Origin: Whitmania pigra
Taxonomy: Eukaryota; Annelida; Clitellata; Hirudinida; Haemopidae
Reading direction: 5' to 3'
DNA: 64,000 nt
NCBI GenBank assembly: GCA_021613335.1
Contig: JAJTWR010000086.1
Location: forward strand, 186,001-250,000
The notes below the pieces were generated by a model, which made no database searches, had not been told where the DNA came from, and worked only from the letters and a program-made list of their open reading frames with translations. Numbering within the stretch: the first letter of the stretch is position 1; each line of letters begins with the position of its first letter. A program made the translations under genes and the position numbers. Positions 28,882 to 38,291 of this stretch are shown here, one piece after another.

Positions 28882-30141
28882 TTATTTTAATATGTTGGTT
28901 CCGGTAACAAAATTGATTTTTTCTTTGGCGTCCATACGCTCAAACTGTAATTGATTAAACTTCAGGGTATTATCTTTATAAGATTCGTAAAAATCTAAAA
29001 ACTCCAACAGGCTGATGTTTCTTTTAGCGAAATTTTTGGTTACCTCGTCAATCAGTTTTTGGTAATCCTGATTAAAATTTTGGTCCATATTGCCTAGCAA
29101 ATCCTCTATGCGTTTGGCGTTCTGATAGGCGTTAAAAACTTCGCCGGCTAAAGAGTTTTCCAATTGCTGATAAGCAGTTTGGTTTGATTCGGCAGCTATT
29201 TTTGCTTTTTTAATTTCGCCTTGGTTTCTGTTAAACAAAGGAATGGGCATGCTGATGCCGATACCGATATGTTTATCCGGGTAGTTTCCTTTTAAATCGT
29301 AACCTAAAGATATATTTACATCGGGGATGGCGTTTGCTTTTTGTAATTTTAAATTTTGCCGTGCGTATACCACAGCAGCTTGCGCGGCTTTAAGATCGGC
29401 TCGGTTTAATTTGGCTGAATCTAATAATGCCCAATAAGAGATATTGTTTAAAAAAGTTTTGCGGTCTGTGTCGGATACAATTTGTATGGTTGCCGATGGG
29501 TCAATTTTTGTTAATAGTTTCAACTCTCCGCTTAAATCCTCCATTTCTGTATTGATTTGGCGATATTCTGTTTGCAAACTATAAAGCAAGGATTTAATTC
29601 TGATAACGTCTTTGCCGGCGATATTGCCCATGGCTAATTGTTTAACCCAAGCCTCTAACAGATGTTTTAAACGGTTTATTTGCTCGGCAAAAACTTTGGC
29701 AGACTGCTGTAAGTAATACAATTGGAAAAAATTACTGCGAAGTTGATAGTGAAGCGTTCGCATTAAGTCGTAATATTGATATTCTTCCATCTTTACGGCA
29801 GTATTGGCGAGTTGTATGTTTTTATTGCGTTTTCCGGCCAGCTTAAATAGTTGCGAAATTTGCGTGCTAAACTGTCCTGTTTGGTACGAGGTTTCTAAAA
29901 AACGGTTTGTTTCTTTGTTGTATAACAAGTTTTCGTGGGTAATTTCGGGGTTATCAAACAGTTTGGCGGTAATAACCTCGGCTTTGGCCTGTTCTATTTC
30001 ATATTTAGCTAACAAAAGTTGATAATTATTTGCAAGAAATAGCTTTTCGGCCTCTGCAAGAGTAAGCTTAAGGGTATCCTGAGCTGCGCCAAACTTACTA
30101 AGAGCTAACGCAAAACATGTAAAAAACAGTTTCATTTTCAT
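28882..30141 (-). CDS. TolC-family outer-membrane channel of the metal efflux system (CzcC type)
   Basis: I start at the ATG at 30141 because MKMKLFFTCFALALSKFGAA is a clean signal peptide; the earlier in-frame TTG lies inside the promoter box. The mature chain (about 400 residues) has the two outer-membrane-efflux repeats, starting LTLAEAEKLFLANNYQLLLA, with long helices and a conserved YDLKGNYPDKHIGIGISMPI beta segment followed by PLFNRNQGEI. It forms the exit duct for the pump. It is the first gene of the three-gene transport operon. Confidence 0.9.
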   Translation of the reverse strand: MKMKLFFTCFALALSKFGAAQDTLKLTLAEAEKLFLANNYQLLLAKYEIEQAKAEVITAKLFDNPEITHENLLYNKETNRFLETSYQTGQFSTQISQLFKLAGKRNKNIQLANTAVKMEEYQYYDLMRTLHYQLRSNFFQLYYLQQSAKVFAEQINRLKHLLEAWVKQLAMGNIAGKDVIRIKSLLYSLQTEYRQINTEMEDLSGELKLLTKIDPSATIQIVSDTDRKTFLNNISYWALLDSAKLNRADLKAAQAAVVYARQNLKLQKANAIPDVNISLGYDLKGNYPDKHIGIGISMPIPLFNRNQGEIKKAKIAAESNQTAYQQLENSLAGEVFNAYQNAKRIEDLLGNMDQNFNQDYQKLIDEVTKNFAKRNISLLEFLDFYESYKDNTLKFNQLQFERMDAKEKINFVTGTNILK

Positions 30142-30147
30142 GATATA

Positions 30148-30192
30148 CAAAGTTATTTTTACCGAATTAAACCGAAATTAAACCGAAATTAA
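30148..30192 (-). promoter_or_regulatory. Promoter and three-repeat operator of the metal efflux operon
   Basis: On the minus strand TAACTTTG (30148-30155) is the -7 box, six bases before the ATG at 30141. Upstream, at 30161-30170, 30171-30181 and 30182-30192 (written on the + strand), are ACCGAATTAA, ACCGAAATTAA and ACCGAAATTAA: three direct repeats of 11-base period. They cover the place of the -33 box. This fits an OmpR-type activator such as the response regulator encoded just upstream. Confidence 0.6.
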
Positions 30193-30257
30193 AATGCGAT
30201 TAAAAACAATTAAGGATATTAAATCAACAAAGAAATAACGGCTTTTGCAGGCGCGGT

Positions 30258-31619
30258 TTATGCTAAGGTAAAGTTGATATAAAATGTTGTGCCCCGGTTG
30301 TCTGAGGTAAAACTCAACTGGCCTTTAGCCAGCGTAATAATTTTATGCGCCATGTATAAACCCATGCCGCTTCCCGTTTGATCGTTTTTTTTGCTCGAGG
30401 AATAAAAAGGCTTGTAAATATGCGGTTGATCATCCTGATGAATTCCTCTGCCGCTATCTTTAATTTCAATACAGATTGTGCGGGCGTTTGTTTTCAAATT
30501 GCAATATACGTCTTGCCCGTTAGAAAACTTAAAGGCATTGCTGATGATGTTGTTTAAAGCAATTTCCAGCAATGATTTATTAAAAATAACGCTTAACTTT
30601 TCGCTATGCTGGGGTAGATTTGGCATTTGAACACGGAGTTTTGCCATGCCGTCATTTTTCTTGTTCCAATAATCTTTTAACTCCCGAAGCAGGTCGTCGA
30701 TTCTAAGGGCTTCGGTGTTCAGGTTGCTTAGTTCGAGGTCGGTTTGCGCCAAACTTAATAAACTATTGATGGTTGCATTCATTTTGTCGGCGTCTTCTAT
30801 CACCGAGCGCAGTACTTTTTGATACGTTTGGGGGCTTCTAAGTTGTTCGAGCGCGATTTCCGCCTCCATTAATAGGCTTGTAATAGGGGTTCTTAACTCA
30901 TGAGAGGCGTTGGCTACAAATGTTTTTTGAAGGATAAAAGCCTGCTCTAAATTGTTCATCAGTCTGTTAAAATTTTGCGCAAGCAGGGTAATTTCATCTT
31001 TGTTTTTCCCTTGGTTTACCCTAAAATCTAAATTATTTGATTTTATATTTTTTACCTGATCTATAAATACGTTAAGGGGCTTTAAAATTCTGTTGGCAAT
31101 CCATCGCGAAGAAAGCAGCAAACCAATGGTAATGACAACAAAGGTAAAAATCATACTTATTCTTAATTTATCGATACGGGCTAAGGCGCTTTGGTCTATG
31201 GCGGAGGCTAGTATCACAAAATCGCCCTGATTGTCTTTATAAAAAATACCTACCGTTTGCCTTAAACCTTCTTTTATTCTAATTTTTTTACCTGTTCTTA
31301 CCTCGTTGATAATACTGCTGGGCCAAAATTGTTGATTATCTTTAATAAAGATGGGGTTGTTTGCCGAATCGTAAATACGAATCACCTCATCATCAAGTTT
31401 TTCCAGATATTGTTCTTTTACCCGATTTAACGAATCAGCTGAAATTTCATCCGCTTCCAAATATAGTTTTGCATTAATAAATACCCTTTCGTTAAGCCTG
31501 TCGTAAAAATCGCTTTCCATAAATTTGAGGAAAATAAAATAAACTGCAAACAACACGGTAAATAATGCGCTGGTGCTAATAAGGGTAAAAGATAATGCCA
31601 AACGGTTTTTTAGTTTCAT
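30258..31619 (-). CDS. Sensor histidine kinase of the metal efflux locus
   Basis: In this 453-residue kinase, the first helix lies at about 8-33, a periplasmic sensor region to about 150, the second helix at about 152-175 and HAMP to about 225. The HisKA box follows with the phosphorylated His in ASHELRTPITSL, then an HATPase with NNIISNAFKFSNG, DSGRGIHQDD and GSGMGLYMAHKI. All ATP-site boxes are present. It is cotranscribed with the response regulator (three bases between them). By position it senses metal in the periplasm, as CusS/CzcS do. Confidence 0.92.
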   Translation of the reverse strand: MKLKNRLALSFTLISTSALFTVLFAVYFIFLKFMESDFYDRLNERVFINAKLYLEADEISADSLNRVKEQYLEKLDDEVIRIYDSANNPIFIKDNQQFWPSSIINEVRTGKKIRIKEGLRQTVGIFYKDNQGDFVILASAIDQSALARIDKLRISMIFTFVVITIGLLLSSRWIANRILKPLNVFIDQVKNIKSNNLDFRVNQGKNKDEITLLAQNFNRLMNNLEQAFILQKTFVANASHELRTPITSLLMEAEIALEQLRSPQTYQKVLRSVIEDADKMNATINSLLSLAQTDLELSNLNTEALRIDDLLRELKDYWNKKNDGMAKLRVQMPNLPQHSEKLSVIFNKSLLEIALNNIISNAFKFSNGQDVYCNLKTNARTICIEIKDSGRGIHQDDQPHIYKPFYSSSKKNDQTGSGMGLYMAHKIITLAKGQLSFTSDNRGTTFYINFTLA

Positions 31620-31622
31620 TTT

Positions 31623-32300
31623 TTACCGAAGAATATAGCCCATCCCGATTTTTGTATGAATAAGCTTTCTATTAAACCCTTTGTCAATCTTTTTGCGTAT
31701 AAAATTGATATACACATCAACTACGTTAGTCCCGGTATCAAAATTAATGTCCCATACCTTCTCGGCAATGTACTGCCGGGATAATACCCGGTTTGGGTTA
31801 CGCATAAATAGTTCTAAAAGATGAAATTCTTTGGCGGTAAGGTTTAAACAGATACCGGCTCTTTTTACTTCTTTATTTTGGAGATTAACAACAAGGTCTT
31901 CGAAATGAAGCTCATTTTCGGCTGTATTTTTGCTGAAGTTTTGTCTGCGTAGTAAGGCTTCCACCCTAGCCAGTAATTCTCTGAAATGAAAGGGTTTTAC
32001 CAAATAGTCATCTGCGCCTGCCTCAAGGCCATTAACTTTATCGTCTATGGTACCCAATGCGGTAAGCAGGAGAATGGGCGTATGGTTCTGTTGCCGACGT
32101 AATTGCATACAGATATCTATACCCGAAAGCTGAGGCATCATAATATCTATAATCAGCAATTGAAACGTTTGAGATTGAAAAGCTTGTAAGGCGGTATTCC
32201 CCCCGTAATACAAATTTACTTCGTAACCATTCTCGTTTAAACCGTTTTTAATCAGCGTGGCAATTTTTATGTCGTCTTCTGCTATTCCTATTTTAAACAT
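31623..32300 (-). CDS. OmpR-family response regulator of the metal efflux locus
   Basis: This 225-residue regulator has a receiver domain (1-115) with the acid pocket at the start (IAEDD), the phosphorylated Asp52 (LLIIDIMMPQLSG), the Thr (LLTALG) and the Lys (DDYLVKPFHF). The C-terminal winged helix (about 128-225) ends YINFIRKKIDKGFN and GMGYILR. It is the first gene of the regulator-kinase pair and likely binds the 11-base repeats before the pump operon. Confidence 0.93.
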   Translation of the reverse strand: MFKIGIAEDDIKIATLIKNGLNENGYEVNLYYGGNTALQAFQSQTFQLLIIDIMMPQLSGIDICMQLRRQQNHTPILLLTALGTIDDKVNGLEAGADDYLVKPFHFRELLARVEALLRRQNFSKNTAENELHFEDLVVNLQNKEVKRAGICLNLTAKEFHLLELFMRNPNRVLSRQYIAEKVWDINFDTGTNVVDVYINFIRKKIDKGFNRKLIHTKIGMGYILR

Positions 32301-32385
32301 TTACTAATTTCTAAAAAATTAAATCTACAAATTGCTTTAATAATACCATTGACAGACAATCTTATACACGCCTATTTTAAAATTT

Positions 32386-32967
32386 TTAGTATTTAATTTT
32401 TTCTTTGAACAGTTTTTCAAGCTTTTCTATTTTTGGACGGATAACCGCCTGGCAAAACGGAGCTTGCTCATTTTTCATATAATAATATTGATGGTAATTT
32501 TCTGCCGCGTAAAATGGTTGGGCCATTTCTAAGGCGGTAACTACCGGTTTGCCAAATATGTTTTTTTCATTTAGTTGGGTAATGTGTTTTTCTGCAATTT
32601 CTTTTTGCTGATTGTCGTGATAAAAAATTACAGAGCGATATTGAGTACCCGCATCGGCGCCTTGTCTGTTTAGGGCGGTAGGGTCGTGAGTTTTCCAAAA
32701 AACTTCCAATAATTCCTCATAGCTAATTTTTGCAGGATCGTAGCTTATCTCAATAACTTCTGCATGGTTGGTATTTCCGGCGCAAACCTGTTTGTAAGTT
32801 GGGTTTTGAACATGGCCTCCCTCATAACCGGATTTTACGTCAATAACACCTGTTAAACGCTGAAAAACAGCCTCAGAACACCAAAAGCACCCCATGCCAA
32901 AGGTTGCTTTTTTTAACAAAATGTTTGGGGCGTTGTTTAATGGTATGGAAAATAAAATTAAAGTCAT
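32386..32967 (-). CDS. msrA: Methionine-S-sulfoxide reductase MsrA
   Basis: MsrA reduces the S form of methionine sulfoxide. The 193-residue chain has the catalytic motif GMGCFWCSEAVF (Cys27), YEGGHVQNPTYKQVCAGNTN, and FWKTHDPTALNRQGADAGTQ with the usual GTQYRSVIFY. The N-terminal segment (MTLILFSIPLNNA) is mildly hydrophobic and could be a weak export signal, so the location is uncertain. It stands just upstream of the metal-response regulator on the same strand but is separated by 85 bases. Confidence 0.94.
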   Translation of the reverse strand: MTLILFSIPLNNAPNILLKKATFGMGCFWCSEAVFQRLTGVIDVKSGYEGGHVQNPTYKQVCAGNTNHAEVIEISYDPAKISYEELLEVFWKTHDPTALNRQGADAGTQYRSVIFYHDNQQKEIAEKHITQLNEKNIFGKPVVTALEMAQPFYAAENYHQYYYMKNEQAPFCQAVIRPKIEKLEKLFKEKIKY

Positions 32968-33460
32968 TTCGGTAAATTTTTTAACCTGATTAATTTTGGG
33001 CTTAACAAAAAACGCAAATGTTAAAGTTAAAAACGCTTGTTAAAATTTTTATAAAATTAAGACAAAAATAATAAAGAGATGCCTACGCATCGTATATTCT
33101 GCGCTTAAATTTAAACAATTATATTACCGATATCAACCGGTAAGGTAAAAATTTATCTGATGATTTGGGCAGCGCTTTTAACGAATCAGAACTTGTAACC
33201 ATCTTCAAATCGCGGCGTAAAAAACGGATTGATAATCTTTACAAAAATATTCAGGCATTGTTTAATCTTCTTTTAGAGGTAAAAAATACGGAAAAACAGA
33301 ACTAGCCCGACAATGCAGTTATAAAATGCAGACAAATAAACAGCAAAAGAGCGTTTGAATGAAAGCTTAGGCAAAAACCGGTTAAAAAAATAATTTTACG
33401 GTTTTATGTTGGCCGAAGCGTTAATGGCGATAGCTTGGTTTTATCTACAATTAAAGAGCA
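32968..33460 (+). other. Gap with a possible gene remnant
   Basis: On the + strand, from about 33080 to 33301, one frame reads like protein (ASYILRLNLNNYITDIN, stop, GKNLSDDLGSAFNESELVTI, then a K/R-rich stretch ending NTEKQN and a stop). It is interrupted by an in-frame stop and has no start codon. I do not recognise the family. It may be the tail of a lost gene. The stretch near 33030 (TTGTTAAAATTTTTATAAAA) resembles the end of R1 repeats. Confidence 0.3.
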
Positions 33461-35323
33461 TTAGCGCTTTGTATCGTTGTTATTGCCCGGCAGGTTGTAA
33501 AGAGAAAGTTTTTTCCCTTTATCAACGGCTTTGTTAAAAACGTCCTGTATACGCGATCTGATATTCATATTCAACAATTTATCAGAAACGCTTGGGTTTA
33601 TCCTGTTAGAAAGAAAGATGTAAATTAAAGTTCTTGAAGGGTCTATCCAAACGCCAACGCCGGTATAACCCGTATGCCCAAAAGTTTGTGGAGAGGCTAA
33701 TTGTGAGGGATATTTTTTAGTTGAATCCGGATCCCATCTGTCAAAACCCAAACCTCTTCTGCTAACATTGCTTTGTTTAGCAATAAAGGTTTCTACCGTT
33801 TGCGGATTAAAATAACGCTCGCCGCCATAAATTCCTTTATTCAACAGCATTTGGCAATAAACAGCCAGATCGGTACAGTTGGCAAATAAACCGGCATGGC
33901 CGGCTACGCCTCCTTTTAAAGCGGCGCCCTGATCGTGTACATAACCTTCTAAAAGTGTTTTTCTAAAAATGGTATCGTTTTCGGTAGGCACAATAATTTC
34001 TTTCCCAAAGCGATTTCTGGGTAAAAAACCTGCCGTATGCATGCCCAATGGTTTGTAGAACTGATTTGTTGCGTATTGATTAAGCGGGGTTTCGGTAATG
34101 TGTTCTACAATGTCGCTCATTACATACATGCTGATATCGCTATACACATATTTGTTTCGGGTTTTTATAGGCGAGTTTAACATTGTAGGCCACATAAAAT
34201 TATTAAAAAAGCCCTTTTTAATGTAATAATTATCCGCTACTTTGGTAGGATATGCCGCAGAAGAATCTCTGCTAAAATCGCCTGGTTTTATATAATCTTG
34301 AAAAGGGATGTACGGAATAAAACCCGCCTGATGGAGCATAACCTCACGAACAGGAATATATTCCATAGGCGTATTGCGAGCCTTTGCAAGGTAATAACCA
34401 ATGGCGGTATCTAAATTAAGTTGATTTTTTTCTACCAAACGCATAACTGCAAGGGTAGTGGCCGCAATTTTTGTTACCGAAGCCAAATCGAAAATGTCGG
34501 TTACTTTATTGGCAACCGTATTGCTGTAGGTATGAAAACCAAAAGCTTTATTATAAATTACTTTGCCGTCTTTGGCGACTAAAACCACACAACCGGGCAT
34601 AGCTCTGGCTGCAATGCCTTGCGCAACAATTTTGTCTGCTTCTGCCAAATCATCAGTATTTACATTAGCGTCTTCAGGTACCGTATATTTTAATCTGACC
34701 GCGTTTGTTTTAAATCCGGAGCCTGTTTTATATTTATCAGAATAATTGCTTTTTAATGTTTCTTGCGCAGCAATACCCCCGAAAATAATTTGCGGAACAA
34801 CCATTGCCGCTTCGCTGTTTATTTTTGCCTGCCATAATAATGGCGAAGCTATAGTCTCAAAAGCGGATAGGTTTTTACCTTTGCCAAAAAAGGAGATAAT
34901 CACGTCTTTGCGTTGGGAGAGGTTGTTTATAAAAGTAATTACCTTTTTTTGTAAAACCGTTTGATCAATAACCGTAATTATTATCGTATTAAAATATTTT
35001 AAGTCGTCTTCTAAATCATTCAGGTCAGAAGAGTTTGTATAAACCGTGCCGTCAATACTTTTTACATCGGCATATTTAGCCAAAAGGCTGTCAAACTCTT
35101 TTTGATAAATAAAACCGAGATTTATCGAAACAATGTTACGTTCGGCTAATTTTTTAATTGGCAAAAGTTCGTTTTGGTTGTTTAACAATACGGTGCTGGC
35201 GGCAATGGCATTAATGTCGTTTAAGCGTTGTAAGTTTTGGTGGCGGCTTTGGGCGCAAGCGGCAAGGCTTGTAATGAGAAAAACAAAACTTAAGCTATGG
35301 TTTATTCGTTTACTTCTGGTCAT
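33461..35323 (-). CDS. Lipoprotein joining a GH3 C-terminal domain to a serine beta-lactamase-type domain
   Basis: In this 620-residue protein, residues 1-23 are a lipoprotein signal (FVFLITSLAAC). Residues 35-200 match the C-terminal domain of family 3 glycosidases (INAIAASTVLLNNQNELLPI). Residues 225-600 are a serine hydrolase of class C beta-lactamase/PBP fold with Ser282-x-x-Lys285 (DLASVTKIAAT), Tyr394 (YVYSDISMY) and an HTG box (FGHTGYTGVG). In many Bacteroidota a NagZ-like GH3 barrel stands before these two domains, giving about 1000 residues. Here the barrel with its catalytic residues is absent and the signal joins directly to the GH3 C-domain. The hydrolase half looks active and may act on peptidoglycan peptides (inference). 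Confidence 0.8.
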   Translation of the reverse strand: MTRSKRINHSLSFVFLITSLAACAQSRHQNLQRLNDINAIAASTVLLNNQNELLPIKKLAERNIVSINLGFIYQKEFDSLLAKYADVKSIDGTVYTNSSDLNDLEDDLKYFNTIIITVIDQTVLQKKVITFINNLSQRKDVIISFFGKGKNLSAFETIASPLLWQAKINSEAAMVVPQIIFGGIAAQETLKSNYSDKYKTGSGFKTNAVRLKYTVPEDANVNTDDLAEADKIVAQGIAARAMPGCVVLVAKDGKVIYNKAFGFHTYSNTVANKVTDIFDLASVTKIAATTLAVMRLVEKNQLNLDTAIGYYLAKARNTPMEYIPVREVMLHQAGFIPYIPFQDYIKPGDFSRDSSAAYPTKVADNYYIKKGFFNNFMWPTMLNSPIKTRNKYVYSDISMYVMSDIVEHITETPLNQYATNQFYKPLGMHTAGFLPRNRFGKEIIVPTENDTIFRKTLLEGYVHDQGAALKGGVAGHAGLFANCTDLAVYCQMLLNKGIYGGERYFNPQTVETFIAKQSNVSRRGLGFDRWDPDSTKKYPSQLASPQTFGHTGYTGVGVWIDPSRTLIYIFLSNRINPSVSDKLLNMNIRSRIQDVFNKAVDKGKKLSLYNLPGNNNDTKR

Positions 35324-35738
35324 CTATATTTAATACTTTATTTTATTTACGCCCGTTATACCTACAAGCGTAAATGCTATGCAATATACAAAATCAATAC
35401 CGTTGCTGCTTCAAACAAATTTTTTTGTTTTTTAAAACAAAATTTTGTAGCCCTGATGTTATTTTGCGTTAAGATTTCCTAACTTTGCCGAAGAATTTTT
35501 TTGAACCTCGCTTTTTGTAAGAAAAAATAAACCCGTTGAAAGCAACGGTTAAAACGGTTAACACGGGACTTATTATATTGTTTAGTTCAAGTGTTTTTCT
35601 TTTGAGGTTGCGCCTAAATTTTAAAAAACAGTTTGTCAAAATAGCGTTTAATTAACCGGTTAATTATCAGCAAAGAATAATTACGTTAAAAATGAAGGTT
35701 GATTTTGGTTAAATTAGCAAACCAAAGTTTAAGAATTA
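35324..35738. other. Gap before mutL
   Basis: The two flanking genes point away from each other. The only structure seen is at 35532-35567, where CCCGTTG...CAACGG and ACGGTT/AACCGT pieces nest into a small hairpin cluster. No promoter boxes of good quality and no gene fragment were found. Confidence 0.4.
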
Positions 35739-37589
35739 ATGCCAGATATTATACAACTTTTACCTGATAGCGTTGCCAACCAGATTGCCGCCGGAGAAGT
35801 GGTGCAACGCCCGGCATCAGCGGTAAAAGAATTGTTGGAAAACGCCATAGACGCAGGCGCGGATAAAATTCAGCTCATACTTAAAGATGCCGGTAAGGCT
35901 TTGATTCAAGTCATTGATAATGGTTGCGGGATGAGCCTAACCGACGCCCGAATGTGTTTTGAGCGTCATGCAACCTCTAAAGTACGCAAAGCAGAAGACC
36001 TGTTTGCAATACAGACCATGGGCTTCAGAGGCGAGGCGCTGGCCTCCATCGGGGCTATTGCTCAGGTTGCTCTCAAAACTCGACGCCATCAAGACGAAAT
36101 AGGAACTTTAATAGAGATTGAAGGTTCAAAATTTATTAAACAAGAACCCTCAGGAACTGAATACGGAACCAGTCTTAGCGTAAAAAACCTTTTTTATAAT
36201 ACCCCCGCACGCAGAAATTTTCTGAAAAGTAATGCCGCAGAAATGCGTCACATTATTGATGAGTTTCAGCGTGCTGCTTTAGCCAAACCTCATATTGCTT
36301 TTCATTTGCATCACGACGGTAATGAGGTTTATCGATTACCTTCCGCAACGGTAAAACAACGTATTTTACACCTGTTTGGCAATAATTATAACGAGCGACT
36401 GATTCCCGTAGAAGAACAAACTACCATTATCAACCTTAAAGGCTATATCGGCAAGCCCGAATTTGCTAAAAGAACAAGAGGCGAACAGTTTTTCTTTGTA
36501 AATTCTCGGTTTGTTAAAGACCCTTATTTAAACCATGCGCTTACCAAAGCTTATCAGGATTTGCTGGCCGACGATCATTTTCCTTTTTATGCGCTTTTTA
36601 TTGATATCGACCCTGCAAATATTGATGTAAATGTGCATCCAACTAAAACAGAAATCAAATATTTGGACGAAAAATCTATCTATGCCATTATTCATGCCGC
36701 TGTAAAAAGATCTTTAGGCAAGTTTAACATCACCCCGGTTATTGATTTTAATCAGGAAACAGGGTTTAGCGGAATGATAAGCCCTAAGCCTTTTGACGAA
36801 ATATCGCCGCCAACGATTTCTTTCAATCCGAATTTTAATCCGTTCGGGCAAGCAAAAACCCCTGACAGAGAAACTTCTTTTTTTAAAGAGATGAGAACTG
36901 CCCGGCAAAAAACCGATAAAAACTGGGGAGCTTTATACGAAATTACCCAGCATCAACAGCCCGATCAGGTAAAAATGGAGCTTGGCGGAGAAAACGCCGC
37001 TAACGAATTTCAGACCGCTCAGAAACAATATTTGCAGTTGCACAACAAATATATTGTGTCGCAAATTAAGTCTGGCATGATGCTTATAGACCAGCAAGCG
37101 GCGCATGAACGGATTTTATACGAACGATTTTTAACACATTTGGAAGATAGAAAAGGCGCTTCCCAACAAAGTTTATTTCCGCAAACAGTAAGGTTAAGCC
37201 CTAATGATTACCAGTTGGTAAAAGAGATGTTAGACGATATCAGAAGTTTGGGATTTGAGGTGCGTGATTTTGGCAAAAATACTTTGGTGATAGAAGGAGT
37301 TCCTGTTGATATAGGGAGTTCAAACATCCGTGAAACGGCCATTTTTGAAAACCTGATAGAAGGTTTCAAAAACTCGCAACAAGAGTTAAAACTGGATAAA
37401 CGCGATGCTTTGGCAAAAAGTTTAGCTCGCAATAGCGCCATAAAAACGGGTGCCGCTTTAAGCCAGCAAGAAATGGATATGCTAATTGACGAACTTTTTG
37501 CCTGCAAATTCCCAAACATGAGCATTAGCGGAAAAACCGTTGTGCAAACCTTATCTTTATCAGCTATTGCGCAAAAATTTGAGAAATAA
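35739..37589 (+). CDS. mutL: DNA mismatch repair protein MutL
   Basis: MutL couples mismatch recognition by MutS to strand removal. In this 616-residue protein the GHKL ATPase domain has ELLENAIDAGAD, VIDNGCGM and TMGFRGEALASIGAI. The S5-like domain carries the NVHPTKTEIKY motif, then a low-complexity linker (about 360-430) leads to a dimerisation/endonuclease domain. The motif DQQAAHERILYER fits DQHA(x)2E(x)4E with one change, so nicking activity is likely. The gene heads a run of four + strand genes with very short gaps. Confidence 0.96.
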   Translation: MPDIIQLLPDSVANQIAAGEVVQRPASAVKELLENAIDAGADKIQLILKDAGKALIQVIDNGCGMSLTDARMCFERHATSKVRKAEDLFAIQTMGFRGEALASIGAIAQVALKTRRHQDEIGTLIEIEGSKFIKQEPSGTEYGTSLSVKNLFYNTPARRNFLKSNAAEMRHIIDEFQRAALAKPHIAFHLHHDGNEVYRLPSATVKQRILHLFGNNYNERLIPVEEQTTIINLKGYIGKPEFAKRTRGEQFFFVNSRFVKDPYLNHALTKAYQDLLADDHFPFYALFIDIDPANIDVNVHPTKTEIKYLDEKSIYAIIHAAVKRSLGKFNITPVIDFNQETGFSGMISPKPFDEISPPTISFNPNFNPFGQAKTPDRETSFFKEMRTARQKTDKNWGALYEITQHQQPDQVKMELGGENAANEFQTAQKQYLQLHNKYIVSQIKSGMMLIDQQAAHERILYERFLTHLEDRKGASQQSLFPQTVRLSPNDYQLVKEMLDDIRSLGFEVRDFGKNTLVIEGVPVDIGSSNIRETAIFENLIEGFKNSQQELKLDKRDALAKSLARNSAIKTGAALSQQEMDMLIDELFACKFPNMSISGKTVVQTLSLSAIAQKFEK

Positions 37590-37592
37590 AAA

Positions 37593-38291
37593 ATGAATAA
37601 CATTTATATGCCGCCGGTTGTAAAAAACCTGCTCATCATTAACGGTATCTTTTTCTTTGGCGCTTTAATATTGAGACAAACAGGTCTGGTATTGGAGCGT
37701 TATTTTGCCGTTTTTTATTTCGATTCTCCTTTTTTTAAAATATGGCAACCCATTACTTACATGTTTATGCATGCAGATATTATGCATATATTTTTCAACA
37801 TGTTTGGTTTGTATATGTTTGGCGGTATTTTAGAGCATCATTGGGGCCCAAAACGATTTATCAAATTTTATTTGATTACCGGACTTGGGGCGCTGCTGCT
37901 GCAATGGGCGGTACAAGCCATAGAAGTTGCTCAAATAACCGGTCAAATTGTAAACAATTTAGATTATCTGCAGTTAAATATTCAAAATGCCGGAAAATTT
38001 AGAGATATATACGCCACCCCGATGCTTGGCGCTTCAGGCGCAGTTTTTGGGTTGATGACCGCCTTTGGCATGCTTTATCCAAATGTAGAACTATATATCA
38101 TGTTTATTCCCATACCGGTAAAGGCAAAGTATTTTATTCCGGTTTATATTATTATTGAATTGTTTTTAGGAGTAAGAGGCGGACAAGGCGATTCGGTAGC
38201 TCATTTTGCTCATTTGGGCGGTGCATTGTTGGGTTTTATCCTTGTAAAACTTTGGAAAAATAACAATAGATTTTACGATTACTATGAATGA
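37593..38291 (+). CDS. Rhomboid-family intramembrane serine protease 1
   Basis: This 232-residue protein has six membrane helices. The catalytic serine is Ser148 in GASGAVFG and the catalytic His is His207 in HFAHLGGALLGF. The HxxxN-type motif in helix 2 reads MHADIMHIFFNM. Rhomboids cut substrates within the membrane. It starts three bases after mutL and overlaps the next rhomboid gene by eight bases. This string is conserved in Bacteroidota. Substrates are unknown. Confidence 0.93.
   Translation: MNNIYMPPVVKNLLIINGIFFFGALILRQTGLVLERYFAVFYFDSPFFKIWQPITYMFMHADIMHIFFNMFGLYMFGGILEHHWGPKRFIKFYLITGLGALLLQWAVQAIEVAQITGQIVNNLDYLQLNIQNAGKFRDIYATPMLGASGAVFGLMTAFGMLYPNVELYIMFIPIPVKAKYFIPVYIIIELFLGVRGGQGDSVAHFAHLGGALLGFILVKLWKNNNRFYDYYE

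Noticed and set aside
30142..30150. TTG start for the TolC-type gene
   Set aside because: It lies in the -7 promoter box; the ATG at 30141 gives a clean signal peptide.
35532..35567. Attachment site or origin-like element before mutL
   Set aside because: The nested short inverted repeats are too short and have no DnaA boxes or recombinase nearby.
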